DNA from: Clostridiales bacterium
GTDB taxonomy: Bacteria > Bacillota > Clostridia > Lachnospirales > Lachnospiraceae
DNA: 64,000 nucleotides
NCBI GenBank assembly: GCA_022778745.1
Contig: JALFSR010000060.1
Location: 1 to 64,000 of the forward strand
Direction: 5' to 3'
Shown: in pieces, positions 19,133 through 31,300 of the stretch
Layout of the letters: every line of letters begins with the position of its first letter
How positions within the stretch are numbered: the stretch's first letter is position 1
The notes under the pieces: model-generated
Database searches by the model: none
What the model was told of the DNA's origin: nothing
The model's input: only the letters and a program-made list of their open reading frames with translations
Made by a program: the position numbers and the translations under genes

Positions 19133-20455
19133 TCACTTGCCGTTTCGCAGTTTATCCATATGATCCTTTATTACTGCCTCATATCCGTTATCTGTTGCCT
19201 CATAAAACTTCATATCAACTAGTTCATCTGGCAAATACTGTTGTTCCACATAATGATTTGGATAATCATGTGCATACTGATACCCAACACCATGTCCAAA
19301 ATGAGAAGCACCCTCATAATGGCAATCCTGCAGATGAGGCGGCACTGTTTTTATCGCCTGATTTTTTACAATATCAAGTGCTTTGTCAATGGCAAGATAA
19401 GACGCATTACTTTTTGGTGCGGATGCAACATAAATAGCTGCCTGTGCAAGAGGAATCCTTCCTTCTGGCATTCCAAGCCGTTCGACTGCCTGTGCAGCAG
19501 CCACTGCAACAAGCAATGCCTGCGGATCAGCATTTCCTACATCTTCTGCAGCACAAATCATAATACGCCGAGCGATAAACTTCACATCTTCGCCTGCATA
19601 AATCATTCGTGCTAAATAATAGACTGCTGCATTTGGATCTGACCCTCTCATACTTTTAATAAATGCACTAATTGTATCATAATGATTGTCTCCATCTTTA
19701 TCATAACGAATAACTCGTTTTTGAATACATTCCTCTGCGACATCAATAGTAAGATGAATCCAACCATCGTCTGCTCTTTTTGTCGTTAGTATTGCCAATT
19801 CCACTGCATTTAATGCCATTCGGGCATCTCCTCCAGCCATATCACTTAAAAATTCCAGTGCATCCTGTTCAATTTTCGCTTTATAACTGCCCATACCACG
19901 TTCGCAGTCGGTCACTGCACGCATTAAAAGCTGCTTAATATCTTCTTTTTCCAATAGCTTCAGCTCAAAAATTGCAGAGCGAGACAATAACGCACGATTT
20001 ACTTCAAAATACGGATTTTCTGTTGTCGCACCAATTAAAATTATCGTTCCATCCTCGACAAATGGAAGTAAATAATCTTGCTGTCCCTTATTAAACCGAT
20101 GAATTTCATCAATGAAAAGAATCGTCTTCTTTCCATACATACCTCTTGCATCTTTTGCTTTCTGCACGACTTGTTCCATATCTTTTTTTCCTGCTGTTGT
20201 TGCATTCATCTGTTGAAAAATTGCACTTGTTGAGTTTGCAATTACCTTTGCAATTGTCGTTTTTCCTGTTCCAGGCGGACCATAAAATAAAACGGAACTT
20301 AACTTATCTGCCTGAATTGCACGATATAATAACTTATCTTTCCCTAAAATATGTTTCTGACCAACGACTTCATCCAGTTTTACTGGACGCATTCGAGATG
20401 CCAGTGGAGATTCTTTTTCCTTTGACGTTTCTCTCATATAGTCAAATAAATCCAT
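19133..20455 (-). CDS. rarA: replication-associated recombination protein A (MgsA/RarA AAA+ ATPase)
   Basis: PLASRMRPVKLDEVVGQKHILG; FYGPPGTGKTTIAKVIA; LFIDEIHRFNKGQQD. Confidence 0.95.
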   Translation of the reverse strand: MDLFDYMRETSKEKESPLASRMRPVKLDEVVGQKHILGKDKLLYRAIQADKLSSVLFYGPPGTGKTTIAKVIANSTSAIFQQMNATTAGKKDMEQVVQKAKDARGMYGKKTILFIDEIHRFNKGQQDYLLPFVEDGTIILIGATTENPYFEVNRALLSRSAIFELKLLEKEDIKQLLMRAVTDCERGMGSYKAKIEQDALEFLSDMAGGDARMALNAVELAILTTKRADDGWIHLTIDVAEECIQKRVIRYDKDGDNHYDTISAFIKSMRGSDPNAAVYYLARMIYAGEDVKFIARRIMICAAEDVGNADPQALLVAVAAAQAVERLGMPEGRIPLAQAAIYVASAPKSNASYLAIDKALDIVKNQAIKTVPPHLQDCHYEGASHFGHGVGYQYAHDYPNHYVEQQYLPDELVDMKFYEATDNGYEAVIKDHMDKLRNGK

Positions 20456-20541
20456 TTCTGATTCCTTTCTTTATAAAACGGGTATCATCTACTAACGATA
20501 CCTGTATCAGATCAAAAATAAAATCACAACTGTGTCATTTC

Positions 20542-21246
20542 TTAATCTAATATCAATTGATCTGCAGTAACAAATTCATACCCTTCTGCCTGCAGGCGAT
20601 CCATAATTTGAAATGCTGCATCTACAGATGTCTCATAAATATCATGTAATAAAATCACTGATCCATCTTTCACTTGCGATAATACTCTTTGAACAACACT
20701 TTCTGTATTTTGTATTTTCCAGTCAAGCGGATCAATACTCCACAAAATAGGAAACAACTCTGCCGGACAGCTTCGCTTGCTGCTCCATGCACCAAATGGA
20801 GGGCGTATAAACTCTGTCGGTTTTTTTGTAATCTGCTCAATTACATCATTTGCCTTTGTAATTTCCTGGCATGCCATTTCTTCATTTAAACAATTCAGCG
20901 GTACATGATGAAATGTATGATTGCCAATTAAATGCCCTTCCTTTGACATACGAGCAACAATAGACTCACACCCTGCAATATTTTCTCCAATCAAAAAAAA
21001 AGTTGCTTTTACGTTTCTTTTCTTTAACCCATCTAAAAGTTTTGGTGTATTCGTCGGATGCGGTCCATCATCAAACGTCAATGCGACTCGCTTAATTTGA
21101 CCATCTTGTTTAACATCTGTCTCTTGTTTTTCCACTATCCCACTAAGCTGCATCATTGCATCAGATTTTATATTACAGCTTAAAAATAAACAAATGCAAA
21201 ACAAACATACTACTTGAACAACATATCTCATATTTTTCGCAGGCAC
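20542..21246 (-). CDS. polysaccharide deacetylase family protein
   Basis: KRVALTFDDGPHPTNTPKLLDGL; GHLIGNHTFHHV; FIRPPFGAWSS; ILLHDIY. Confidence 0.94.
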   Translation of the reverse strand: MPAKNMRYVVQVVCLFCICLFLSCNIKSDAMMQLSGIVEKQETDVKQDGQIKRVALTFDDGPHPTNTPKLLDGLKKRNVKATFFLIGENIAGCESIVARMSKEGHLIGNHTFHHVPLNCLNEEMACQEITKANDVIEQITKKPTEFIRPPFGAWSSKRSCPAELFPILWSIDPLDWKIQNTESVVQRVLSQVKDGSVILLHDIYETSVDAAFQIMDRLQAEGYEFVTADQLILD

Positions 21247-21452
21247 AAAACCTACTGCCTTTCAACAGCAAGAAAAATGCCACACTCCTTTCTAAAATAA
21301 TGTCACCCAATATCATATGTATGACTCCGTTTTCCTATCCATGCAGCCTTTATTATCTATTATTACAGTGATGTCCAATTTTAAAAGACTTGCTTTTTAT
21401 TTATAAATACAAAAAAGTATGACTTTGAAACGTACAATATACAAAAAACATG

Positions 21453-21488
21453 GAAGCATTTGGCAAATTTTCACTTGCCAAATGCTTC
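21453..21488 (-). terminator. valS terminator
   Basis: GAAGCATTTGGCAA / TTGCCAAATGCTTC with T-tract on the minus strand. Confidence 0.8.
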
Positions 21489-21500
21489 TCTTAAACTTTA

Positions 21501-24143
21501 TTATTTTTGTAAAGCTTTTAAACGTTCCTGTACTTGTTCCATCATAGCGGTATATTTTTCAAGTTTTGCTTTTTCTTCTTCAATTTTTGCCTTTGGTGCC
21601 TTACTTGTAAACTTTTCATTGTTTAACATACCATTGGAACGTGCCAGCTCTTTCTTTAAACGTCCTTCTTCTTTCTTTAAACGTTCAATTTCTTTCTCAA
21701 TATCAACCAACTCTGCAAATGGCATATAAATTACTGCATCTGCTGTTACTGCGGATACCGCATCTTCTTCAATATTGCTCTTATCGCTCTGTACAAATAC
21801 TTCACTTGCATATCCAAGCATCGCAAAGAATACTTTACTCTGTTCAAAAATTGTACGAACCTCTTCTTTTTCTGAAACAACAAATACTTTTGCTTTTTTA
21901 CTTGGTGGTACATTCATGGAAGTACGAACTGTACGAATTCCTCTTACTGCTTCTTTAATTGTTTCTACTGCCTGTTCTTCTTTTGCAAAGTTCCATTCTT
22001 CCTTAAACTCTGGCCAAGAAGAAATCATAATGCTTTCTTCTTCATCCTGAAGATTACAGAAAATTTCTTCTGTTACAAATGGAATAAATGGATGCAGCAA
22101 TTTTAATGACTGAATTAAAACAGTCTTCAATGTCCAAATTGCAGCAGCTCTTGTCTGATCTTCTTCATTCCAAAGTCGAGGTTTTACCATCTCGATATAC
22201 CAGTCACAAAATTCTTCCCATACGAAATCATATACTTTCTGCAGTGCAATACCCATATCAAACTGATCCATATGATACGTAACATCTTTTGCAAGACGAT
22301 TTACTTTTGAGAGAATCCATTTATCTGGCATTGTCAAATCATCCATTGTTACAGCTGTATCAGCAACTTTTTCCATATTCATCATGATGAAACGAGATGC
22401 ATTCCATACTTTATTTGCAAAGTTACGAGAAGCTTCTACACGCTCCCAATAAAAACGCATATCATTTCCTGGTGCATTACCAGTCATTAATGTCATACGA
22501 AGTGCATCTGCACCATATTTTTCAATTACCTGCAGTGGATCAATTCCATTACCTAATGACTTGCTCATCTTACGGCCTTGAGAATCTCTCACTAATCCGT
22601 GGAATAATACGGTATGGAATGGAGCTTTTCCAGTCTGCTCATAACCAGAGAAAATCATACGAATAACCCAGAAGAAAATGATATCATAGCCCGTTACAAG
22701 TACATCAGTTGGATAGAAATAATCGAGATCTTCTGTCTTTTCTGGCCAGCCAAGTGTCGAGAATGGCCAAAGTGCAGAAGAAAACCATGTATCCAGCGTA
22801 TCCTCGTCTTGTGTAAAATGTGTTCCTCCACATTTTGGACATATAGTTGGCATTTCTCTTGCTACAACAACTTCTCTACAGTCATCGCAATAGTAAGCTG
22901 GAATTCGATGTCCCCACCAGAGCTGTCTGGAAATACACCAATCGCGAATATTATCTGTCCAGTTGAAATAAGTTTTTTCCATACGCTGCGGCAGCAATTT
23001 GATTTCTCCATTTTTTACTGCTTCTACTGCTGGCTTAATCATCTCATCCATCTTTACAAACCACTGCTGCTTAATCATTGGCTCTACCGTGCAGCCACAG
23101 CGGTCATGTGTTCCTACATTATGTTCATGTGGTACAACCTTTACAAGAAAACCAAGTTCATCTAACTCTTTTACAATTGCCTTTCTTGCTTCATAGCGAT
23201 CCATTCCTGCAAACTTACCGCCATTTTTATTGATTGTAGCATCATCATTCATAATATTAATTTCTGGAAGATTGTGACGCTTTCCAACTTCAAAATCATT
23301 TGGGTCATGTGCTGGTGTAATCTTTACACATCCAGTACCAAATTCCATGTCTACATAAGAATCCGCAATAATCGGAATTTCTTTATTTACAATTGGAAGA
23401 ATTAATGTCTTTCCAATTAAATGCGTATAACGTTCGTCTTTTGGATTTACAGCAACTGCAGTATCACCAAGCATTGTCTCTGGACGTGTTGTTGCGATTT
23501 CCAGATATTCATTTTCACTTCCTACAATCGGATATTTAATATGCCAGAAATGACCTTCCTGCATCTCATGTTCTACTTCTGCATCAGAAATAGATGTCTG
23601 ACAAACTGGACACCAGTTTACGATACGAGAACCTTTGTAAATCCATCCTTTTTTATATAATTGAATAAATACTTCTTCTACTGCTTTGGAGCATCCCTCA
23701 TCCATTGTAAAACGCTCTCGATCCCAGTCAGCTGAAGCACCAAGCTTTCTTAACTGCTGAATAATACGTCCGCCGTATTCTTCTTTCCATTCCCAGGCTC
23801 TCTTTAAAAAACCTTCTCTTCCAAGATCCTCTTTTTCAATTCCTTCTTCTCGAAGCTTTTCAATTACCTTTACTTCTGTTGCAATCGCAGCATGATCCGT
23901 TCCTGGCTGCCATAATGCATTATATCCCTGCATTCTTTTATAACGAATTAAAATATCCTGCATTGTCTCATCCAAGGCATGTCCCATATGAAGCTGTCCT
24001 GTAACATTTGGCGGAGGCATTACAATAGTAAATGGTTTTTTACTTCTATCTACTTCCGCATGAAAATACTTCTTATCCATCCATTTTTGATACAGACGAT
24101 CTTCAATATCCGCAGGACTATATGTCTTTTCTAACTCTTTCAT
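21501..24143 (-). CDS. valS: valyl-tRNA synthetase
   Basis: [59 protein letters not shown]-terminal coiled coil. Confidence 0.98.
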   Translation of the reverse strand: MKELEKTYSPADIEDRLYQKWMDKKYFHAEVDRSKKPFTIVMPPPNVTGQLHMGHALDETMQDILIRYKRMQGYNALWQPGTDHAAIATEVKVIEKLREEGIEKEDLGREGFLKRAWEWKEEYGGRIIQQLRKLGASADWDRERFTMDEGCSKAVEEVFIQLYKKGWIYKGSRIVNWCPVCQTSISDAEVEHEMQEGHFWHIKYPIVGSENEYLEIATTRPETMLGDTAVAVNPKDERYTHLIGKTLILPIVNKEIPIIADSYVDMEFGTGCVKITPAHDPNDFEVGKRHNLPEINIMNDDATINKNGGKFAGMDRYEARKAIVKELDELGFLVKVVPHEHNVGTHDRCGCTVEPMIKQQWFVKMDEMIKPAVEAVKNGEIKLLPQRMEKTYFNWTDNIRDWCISRQLWWGHRIPAYYCDDCREVVVAREMPTICPKCGGTHFTQDEDTLDTWFSSALWPFSTLGWPEKTEDLDYFYPTDVLVTGYDIIFFWVIRMIFSGYEQTGKAPFHTVLFHGLVRDSQGRKMSKSLGNGIDPLQVIEKYGADALRMTLMTGNAPGNDMRFYWERVEASRNFANKVWNASRFIMMNMEKVADTAVTMDDLTMPDKWILSKVNRLAKDVTYHMDQFDMGIALQKVYDFVWEEFCDWYIEMVKPRLWNEEDQTRAAAIWTLKTVLIQSLKLLHPFIPFVTEEIFCNLQDEEESIMISSWPEFKEEWNFAKEEQAVETIKEAVRGIRTVRTSMNVPPSKKAKVFVVSEKEEVRTIFEQSKVFFAMLGYASEVFVQSDKSNIEEDAVSAVTADAVIYMPFAELVDIEKEIERLKKEEGRLKKELARSNGMLNNEKFTSKAPKAKIEEEKAKLEKYTAMMEQVQERLKALQK

Positions 24144-24221
24144 AAATAAAACTCCTCTCTTTTTCTCTTATTTATATTCACAGATGAATCGAGTAAACAG
24201 CCCGCATTCATTCTTTATAAC

Positions 24222-24490
24222 AAAAAGCCCTTTGCATAACTAATGCAAAGGGCGTAACTTTACGCGGTACCACCTTTTTTAGACAGAAATCTGTCCCTCT
24301 CTCATAGTCTGTGACCATTTCATCCGCTAACGGGGATGAAGCGTGAATGCTTACTGCTGCAAAAAACACTTCGGCATCCCAGTTCAAAAGCTACCTTCTG
24401 ATTCCACTTCCTCAGACGATCTTTCAGCCAACGAATCATCCTCTCTGACAGGGTGCAAATCATACTCCTCTTTCTCAAAACCTGTAAATA
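24222..24490 (-). ncRNA. T-box leader (probable tRNA-Val specificity) of valS
   Basis: Minus strand AAAAAAGGTGGTACCGCG T-box motif (24263-24278), terminator GCCCTTTGCATTAGTTATGCAAAGGGCTTTTTG, stem-I region with candidate GUA specifier in AGAAGGTAGC. Confidence 0.92.
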
Positions 24491-24508
24491 ATAAATAATT
24501 ATGTTATT

Positions 24509-24537
24509 AGCATAAACATTCAGCCATTATTTGTCAA
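24509..24537 (-). promoter_or_regulatory. valS T-box transcript promoter
   Basis: Minus strand TTGACA-17 nt-TATGCT. Confidence 0.8.
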
Positions 24538-24697
24538 GTCCCTTTTCTATATTTTCAATTGAAAAATTTTTCACATTCCAATTGAAAAGATTGACTTTTT
24601 TTCACCCTATCTTTATAATAAAAATAAATAGATTCGTTATAAAATTACAAAATTTTGTCAATATTGCCACATTTGTTTTGCGATCTTAAAAATACTA

Positions 24698-25774
24698 ATG
24701 AAGGGACTTTTGCCTGTGAACCAGCGCCGAATTTTTTATTTGGATTTTATCCGTGTAGTATCCATTTTATTAATTTTTATTTATCATTTTCATGCTGCTC
24801 TGCGAGATTTTAACATTGAAGTTCCGATTCCATTGCTGATGGACACTGCCAACGTTACATTAGGGCACATCGGTGTATCTTTATTTTTATTATTATCTGG
24901 AGCATCATTGACTTATACTTATAAAAAATATAAGTCATTACGACAGTTTTACAAAAAGCGTTTTTTGAACATATTTCCACAATTTTGGTTTCTATACATT
25001 GTACTGTTTTTATGGTTTGATGTACCTTCCCACAGTGGAATTCTTGCTTCAGATACATCCAAATGGTATTTGATTTTTTCCTTTATTGGTATGGATGGTT
25101 ATCTTCACTCTCTCCTTCCTACTTTTTATAGTATTGGAGAATGGTTTTTAGGAATGCTGATTGTACTCTATATTCTTTTTCCACTGCTATATTCGTGCAT
25201 GAAACGCTTTCCGCGCATCTTCCTTATACTTACATTCATCTGGTATTTCTTATGGACACGTTATTTTCCATTTGATATATTTCCAATCGAACGCAGTATT
25301 ATTATTCGAATCGTCGATTTTATACTGGGAATGTACCTTGTCACCTATATAAGACAGCTTCCCCTTTTTATTGGTTATTTATCTATTCTGGGCAGTATTA
25401 TATTATTTTTCTGTCCACTTCCCATTCCATTTATGGATTGTATTGAACTAAATGGTATTTTTTGTTTTATTGCACTTTGTACAATTTCCACTTTTATAAA
25501 GTCAAAGCGATTTTCCAAAACATGCATGTGGATGAGTCAGTGTTCTTATCCGTTTTTCTTATTGCACCATGTTGTTTTGTTACGTGCTTTACATATGTAT
25601 CATGATTCCTCTTTCCTTACCATTGAATATTTTATCATTATTATTATGACGTTTTTCTACATATTATTTTTGGCATCGGGAGTGGAACGAATGTTTCAAA
25701 CATTTTTTGCTTATATTAGGTCTAAAAAAGCGAATACCCCTGCCACTCCTTCCAAAAAACGAGTCATGAAATGA
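24698..25774 (+). CDS. acyltransferase-3 family integral membrane protein
   Basis: RIFYLDFIRVVSILLIFIYHFHA start plus about 10 TM segments. Confidence 0.88.
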   Translation: MKGLLPVNQRRIFYLDFIRVVSILLIFIYHFHAALRDFNIEVPIPLLMDTANVTLGHIGVSLFLLLSGASLTYTYKKYKSLRQFYKKRFLNIFPQFWFLYIVLFLWFDVPSHSGILASDTSKWYLIFSFIGMDGYLHSLLPTFYSIGEWFLGMLIVLYILFPLLYSCMKRFPRIFLILTFIWYFLWTRYFPFDIFPIERSIIIRIVDFILGMYLVTYIRQLPLFIGYLSILGSIILFFCPLPIPFMDCIELNGIFCFIALCTISTFIKSKRFSKTCMWMSQCSYPFFLLHHVVLLRALHMYHDSSFLTIEYFIIIIMTFFYILFLASGVERMFQTFFAYIRSKKANTPATPSKKRVMK

Positions 25775-25806
25775 AATAAAAAATCACTATATTCTTATAC
25801 ATTATA

Positions 25807-25843
25807 AGACTGCTGCATAGTGACTAACAACTTGCAGCAGTCT
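25807..25843. terminator. perfect hairpin between convergent units (possible bidirectional terminator)
   Basis: AGACTGCTGCA-15 nt-TGCAGCAGTCT. Confidence 0.45.
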
Positions 25844-25849
25844 CCTGCG

Positions 25850-26050
25850 TACTTTCAACACTTGTTTTGACACAAGACTTTTAATTGCCTCTCAAATTGT
25901 ACTTCTTCCTACGCCAAACATCTCTGCCAGTTCAAATTTATTTGGCAGTTTTGTTCCAACCTTAATATTATTATCTGCAATATCACTCAGAATATTATCG
26001 ACAACTCTTTCTGTCAGCGGCTTATTTTTAAAATTCTCAAACTGATACAT
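25850..26050 (-). pseudogene. GntR-family regulator fragment (N-terminal wHTH only, in-frame stop)
   Basis: Minus strand from ATG 26050: MYQFENFKNKPLTERVVDNILSDIADNNIKVGTKLPNKFELAEMFGVGRSTI*EAIKSLVSKQVLKVR...; TGA at 25894-25892 where GntR proteins usually have Arg; no effector domain follows. Confidence 0.85.
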
Positions 26051-26858
26051 GATCGGCCATCTCTCGGTATTGTTGTTTTTTCTTATCCAAAAACTGTGTC
26101 ACTTTTTCCTGTCTCTGTTCTTCTTCCTCTGCAAACAATTCTTTTCTTTCTTCTATATCTGTCTCTGTCCGACTCTTATATGCTGCACTTACCCATTCTG
26201 CCTCCCAGTCGCGCATTACTCTCGGATCAGCTTCCTGCACTTCTCTTGGTACCGCAGTCTTTTGCAGTCTTGATAAAAAGTACATTTGTTTCAGCACTTC
26301 TGCACTCTTTGCTTCTTTATAAGATAAACTTAAACATTTCATTGTCTCATCATAACGAAATAGTCCTGCATAACAGACTGCCATATGCTGATATACTCTG
26401 CCGTAAAATCCGCTTCCAAGCTTTAAATCTCTTTTATCGTTTAAAATTTTTTCGTAAATTCGGATTGCTTTTTGGAAATTGCCCTTATCAGCAAACAAAT
26501 CTGCCTGCTCTCTTTTTCGATCTAACGGATTCATCCGGCGAAGTGCAACTAATTGTTCCTGAAAGTCTACTATATCTTTTTCGCTATAATATGCCACTTC
26601 ACGCAAAATTAATACAAGCATCATATCTCGATCACGCTGTGACTGATAATATCGCTCCATTCTCTCTGCCAATACTGGCATAGAAAGCTGTGTGCGAATA
26701 AATTCTACTAAGTCATTCTGAATAAAATCGTCTTCGAGCACAGTAAGATTATGATAAATATAATAGCATAATTCTTCTGCCGTATAAATAGATATATTCA
26801 GTTCTTTTGTTACATATGGAATCTTTGCAACTGCTCCTCCTAATAAATATTGTCCCAT
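26037..26858 (-). CDS. conserved hypothetical protein (possible TPR-like) in the DUF5716/5717 operon
   Basis: 273-aa ORF; helical, TPR-like segment QADLFADKGNFQKAIRIYEKIL. Confidence 0.7.
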   Translation of the reverse strand: MGQYLLGGAVAKIPYVTKELNISIYTAEELCYYIYHNLTVLEDDFIQNDLVEFIRTQLSMPVLAERMERYYQSQRDRDMMLVLILREVAYYSEKDIVDFQEQLVALRRMNPLDRKREQADLFADKGNFQKAIRIYEKILNDKRDLKLGSGFYGRVYQHMAVCYAGLFRYDETMKCLSLSYKEAKSAEVLKQMYFLSRLQKTAVPREVQEADPRVMRDWEAEWVSAAYKSRTETDIEERKELFAEEEEQRQEKVTQFLDKKKQQYREMADHVSV

Positions 26859-26890
26859 ACTGTCTCCTTCTCTTATTTATCTTAGCATCC

Positions 26891-26940
26891 AAAAAGCTGC
26901 CACAATCACACAATTCATTTCTATACAGCAGCAGCTTTTT
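26891..26940 (-). terminator. hairpin between the 434-aa and 273-aa genes
   Basis: AAAAAGCTGC / GCAGCTTTTT inverted repeat. Confidence 0.5.
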
Positions 26941-26981
26941 GTTAGTAAATCAGACATTTCCAATCCGCTTCACGCTTCCTT

Positions 26982-28286
26982 TTATGCCTTGTCAGCATTG
27001 AAAGAAGGAGCTTCCTTAACGAGGTTAAACTCCCTCTCAATGACAACATCACTGGCAGGGAAAAATTCTCCAAATCCTTTGTCTTCTATACGAACTTGCA
27101 TGACTTCTTCTGATAAAAATCTTACAAATACTCTTAATCTCGTTGTCTTATTTGGACGTGGTGGAAACGACTCCAATCCAATTGATATTTTTCTTCCTGT
27201 CCGTTCTCCAATTTTTACAATTCGCATTACTAATTTATCGGAACGGTCTGGTATTAAATCCATTACCGCTCTTGCTTCATACCAGCTGCTTCCTGCTGGT
27301 GCAATTAACAAATTTTTCTTTGTTCCGCGTTCCACAACTTCCATACTGACAGAAGCGGGAATTCTTCCTTCACATACAAATACAAATGGATACGTATTAC
27401 CTTTCTGTAAATGATCAACTGCTGCATAAACAGCTCCCTTTGCAAATAAGTTTTGGCTGTAATACACCTTTCTTCTTCCGCAAATATAAGACAGGAAATC
27501 GTCTGCCCAATCTTGGCAGTGATCCATTCCCATACCACTTAAATAAATACCAGATATCGTCTTCTTTCCGAGTAATCGTTTTGCACATGAAAGCATAATG
27601 GAATCTGCCAGTTTTTTTCCAGACGGCTGTTCCAATATATCCAAGGAAAATCCTTCTTCTAGCGACTCATGATTTACTTTTACAAGCATAGGATGTACAT
27701 TTCTTGACATTCCCATTTCATAATAATGAAGACCTTCATGCGTCAAGTCAAACAATGCCGACAAATTCGACCACATATTTTTCTTTTGACTCAATACAAA
27801 ATATGCAAAACATTCGGAGTGGCTTAACATATGAATCGCTTCTTTTGCAACTCCAAGCTTTTGCAGACAGCGATCCAGCATATCTAATAATACTTCATCC
27901 ATCGTCTGCATCGTCATCACAATCATCCGAACTGTTTTTTGCCCGTATAGCTCAAATACATAGTTCAATGTCATCTGCAAATAAATAGTAAGCAGCTGTT
28001 CTGCGGTATAACAAGTACCTTCAATGGTAGCTGTACCATTTTTGATGGCAAGACGAAGCAGCTTATCTACCATAATTCCTTCGCCATTCAACGCTGCCAT
28101 ATATGCTTCCTGTCCGATCAGCCATTCATCTGCCCCTCTTTTTTTGCAGATTACTGTCTTCATAACACAGGGATTACCTTTTTTTACAAACTCGACATCA
28201 ATCGGTTCCAATTCCCCAGTTCGATAACAACTGATTCTACTATATTCTTCACAGAGGTCATAACCTAAAATCAGCCCATCTTCCAT
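26982..28286 (-). CDS. DUF5716 family protein (possible actin/Hsp70-like fold)
   Basis: MEDGLILGYDLCEEYSRISCYRTGELEPIDVEFVKKGNPCVMKTVICKK...; family recognised from sequence, fold is inference. Confidence 0.75.
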   Translation of the reverse strand: MEDGLILGYDLCEEYSRISCYRTGELEPIDVEFVKKGNPCVMKTVICKKRGADEWLIGQEAYMAALNGEGIMVDKLLRLAIKNGTATIEGTCYTAEQLLTIYLQMTLNYVFELYGQKTVRMIVMTMQTMDEVLLDMLDRCLQKLGVAKEAIHMLSHSECFAYFVLSQKKNMWSNLSALFDLTHEGLHYYEMGMSRNVHPMLVKVNHESLEEGFSLDILEQPSGKKLADSIMLSCAKRLLGKKTISGIYLSGMGMDHCQDWADDFLSYICGRRKVYYSQNLFAKGAVYAAVDHLQKGNTYPFVFVCEGRIPASVSMEVVERGTKKNLLIAPAGSSWYEARAVMDLIPDRSDKLVMRIVKIGERTGRKISIGLESFPPRPNKTTRLRVFVRFLSEEVMQVRIEDKGFGEFFPASDVVIEREFNLVKEAPSFNADKA

Positions 28287-28355
28287 ACAATTCTCCTCAT
28301 CCGTTCTTTTTTTCTATCTAATAAAGCAAATATTAGAAACATTTGCTCCCTGTTT

Positions 28356-31300
28356 TTATATCAATGGAAATAACTGTTTTCTCAAGAAATCTGAAGCATC
28401 AATTTCTTTCAATTGCTCTAAAAATTCCTCATTTTGCTTATTATGTGCAAGCATCACAGCACGATTTAAACAGGCATATCGACTATCCTGCGACATAAAG
28501 CACTCAGTTCCGTCCAATCTTCCGTCTCCAATTAAGTCTTTCTCCGCTCCATAAATATGATACGTGAGCGACTCGTCTGCAAATAAAACGAATGATTTTG
28601 TAAATACTCCTGGATAAACTTCTTCCATATATAATAATTCTTCTTTTCCAGATGGAATATGACAAACAGAAATCGCAGCCTTCTTTTCTTTTGTTACGAT
28701 CTGTGCAATTCCTCTGCCCTCCAGCTCATATGGAAGGAAAATATGGCGATCCAAGTCAATCATTTCTTTTATCCAACATTTTTTGCGGCATAACAGTTCT
28801 ACAATTTGCTCTGCCAGTTTCTTTTGCCGTTCATCCAAATATTCACACGTCGCATAATATTTCACAAGTGCAAATGCATAAATCATTGGTAATGACTGTG
28901 ACTCTGTACAGAACCAGTTTTCCAATACCGATGCATCCTGTGCAGTAAACAGATCAAGCTGATCCCATTTTTCTCTACAGAAATAGCAATGGCATTTCAA
29001 TACATAATATGCCCGCTGCAATACTTCCAATGGATGTTCTTGCTCACTGTACCACTCATATACTTGACAAATATGCTGAAACTCTCCAGTTGTAATAATC
29101 TGCTCCAACACTCTTCCTGGTAAGTCTCTATATTCTGTATTTGTCTTCTTTACTGTTCTTAACAGACGATACATCTGCTCATTAGACCCTTCAAAAAACT
29201 TTGCCAAATAAGAAAGCATAATCTCATTATAAAACCCTTGTTCCTGCAGCCAGTAACCAATAATAACAATCCAACGGTCATAACGATACATAGAATCAAC
29301 GATTCTTCTTGTAAGCAAATATAATAATTTTTCTTTGTCCATCTGCTGCCATGGAGACATCTTTAAGCGTTCATATGCTTCTGGATAATAACCGCTTTCT
29401 ACTAAGATCTCCACCACTTGAACTTGTGTCTCTGGTGCTAAGCGTTCACAATTTAATTCCAAGAGCAAATTTTCACACTGCAGTGCTTCCTGTGTACGAT
29501 GCGTGAAACAATATTGAATAATTGCCTCTAATAACATCTGACGATACATATTTTCTAACGTCGTAACATTCAATAAATTAATCGCCAAATACAATTCTTC
29601 TTCTCGTTCGATCGGCTGATCTTCCAAATGCCGTGCATGGACGAGCGAAATCATTCTATGATTTGGACAAAGTTCAAAACATCGCTGCAATAATGCTTCA
29701 TCTTCAAATACCTCTTTTATCTGATACGATGGGTCGGCATAACGATTTCCATATTCATCCTCAAAAATAATCGCAGCAGTATCCATATAAACTGGAACCC
29801 ATGCCATTTGATTAGAAATTGGACGAATGACTTCTTGCTGCAGCTGTGCATAACGGATTACCACTCGCTTTGCAAATGGAAGGCTTGTCGTAATCTTTTT
29901 TGAGAAAAGTAAGTCTGGCACGACATTTGCCTGACTTTCTGTTAATGACTGAACAGATAAAAATTCTCGATACAATCGCTTCATTCTTCCATTCACATTA
30001 GACTTTTGAATCTGATTATTTACAAAATCTTCCATTCGTTTTTTATAAGACTGATATATTTCACTATCTCTCTTATAATGCTGAATAATATACGTATATA
30101 AAATACATTTACTCTTCTCATCAAGTCCATCTTTTGTGCTGTAAGACTGTATAATGCGTTCTGGCAATTCCTCCTGTCCATTTTCAGAGAGCGAATACAT
30201 ATAGTACTCTTCCAAACTTGTCAGGGAAATATCATGCTCCATCCCAAGTACATACCATTTTTGATATTTTTTATCTGTCTTTCCTGTTCTTACAAGAAGT
30301 CCGCAGATTGCTTCCAGTACAGAACGATTTTCTTCCTCTTCATACAATATACAAAGTAAACGATAGTAAATGGAAAAGAACTTCAAATCTGGTGCAGGTA
30401 AACTAAGAAGCTGATTTTTGACGGATTCATCTAACAGTTGATTTCTCGCTCCATAAAACAACGTCTGCAGCTCAAACTGCCCAACTCGTTGTAACAGCTG
30501 CGGCTGAATCGCTAACATACGACATGTGAGAGAGTATAAAATTGGACTATGTATTCCAACTCCAAACAATTCTTTTACAAATTTATAAGCCTCTGTCTCT
30601 TTTGCATAATTTGGGTTCATGCATAATTCCAAATAACCTAGAAATGCATTTGGTTCTCGGGAAAAACAAGCGTGAATCTGCTCTCTTGCCAGTTGAACTG
30701 CTTCTTTTTCTCCCTGTAACAATGCCTTAATATACAGCATAAAACAATATGCCTCTGCATCTTTTTCTCGTTCTTTTGTAATTGGCTCCTCTACCCATTC
30801 CAGTACATGTGCTGACATTTGATCATTTTTTTGTAAGAAATATACCCACACACGCACAAGATGCAGTCTCACATCATCTGGATCATGCTTCATAATGTCC
30901 GTTGCTTTTTGCTCCAATGCATTCAGCACAACATTGTCTGGCATCTGATTATTTTCATAGGACATTAACAAAGTGTAAATATCGTTCCATCCTTTTTTGT
31001 TTTGCCCATGTTGTTTCGATGTATTCGATGGCACATGAATATGAACGGTATATTCTAACTTCTCATATGGTGTTTTGATCCAAATACGCGCATCATTTTT
31101 GCCAGGATGCAGTTTTGCAATCTCTACTTTATACATCCAGCTATATGAATTTCCTTTAAAATCGCTTGATGTAATCTGCTTTTTTTCAAACTGAATCCAC
31201 GACATATCTGTCTCACATGTCAGCTGTGTATATCCCCATCCACTTACATTCAGCTTAATCTCTCCAAGCAGTTTTCTGCCAGGTTCTCTTGTCACTTCAT

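Noticed and set aside
22614-23165. 183-aa plus-strand ORF inside valS
   Set aside because: Antisense to an unambiguous valS; no independent support.
25807-25843. Small RNA gene at the AGACTGCTGCA hairpin
   Set aside because: A simple hairpin between convergent units; no promoter seen, terminator or scar is the simpler reading.
26096-26683. 195-aa plus-strand ORF
   Set aside because: Antisense to the 273-aa operon gene; no RBS or domain.
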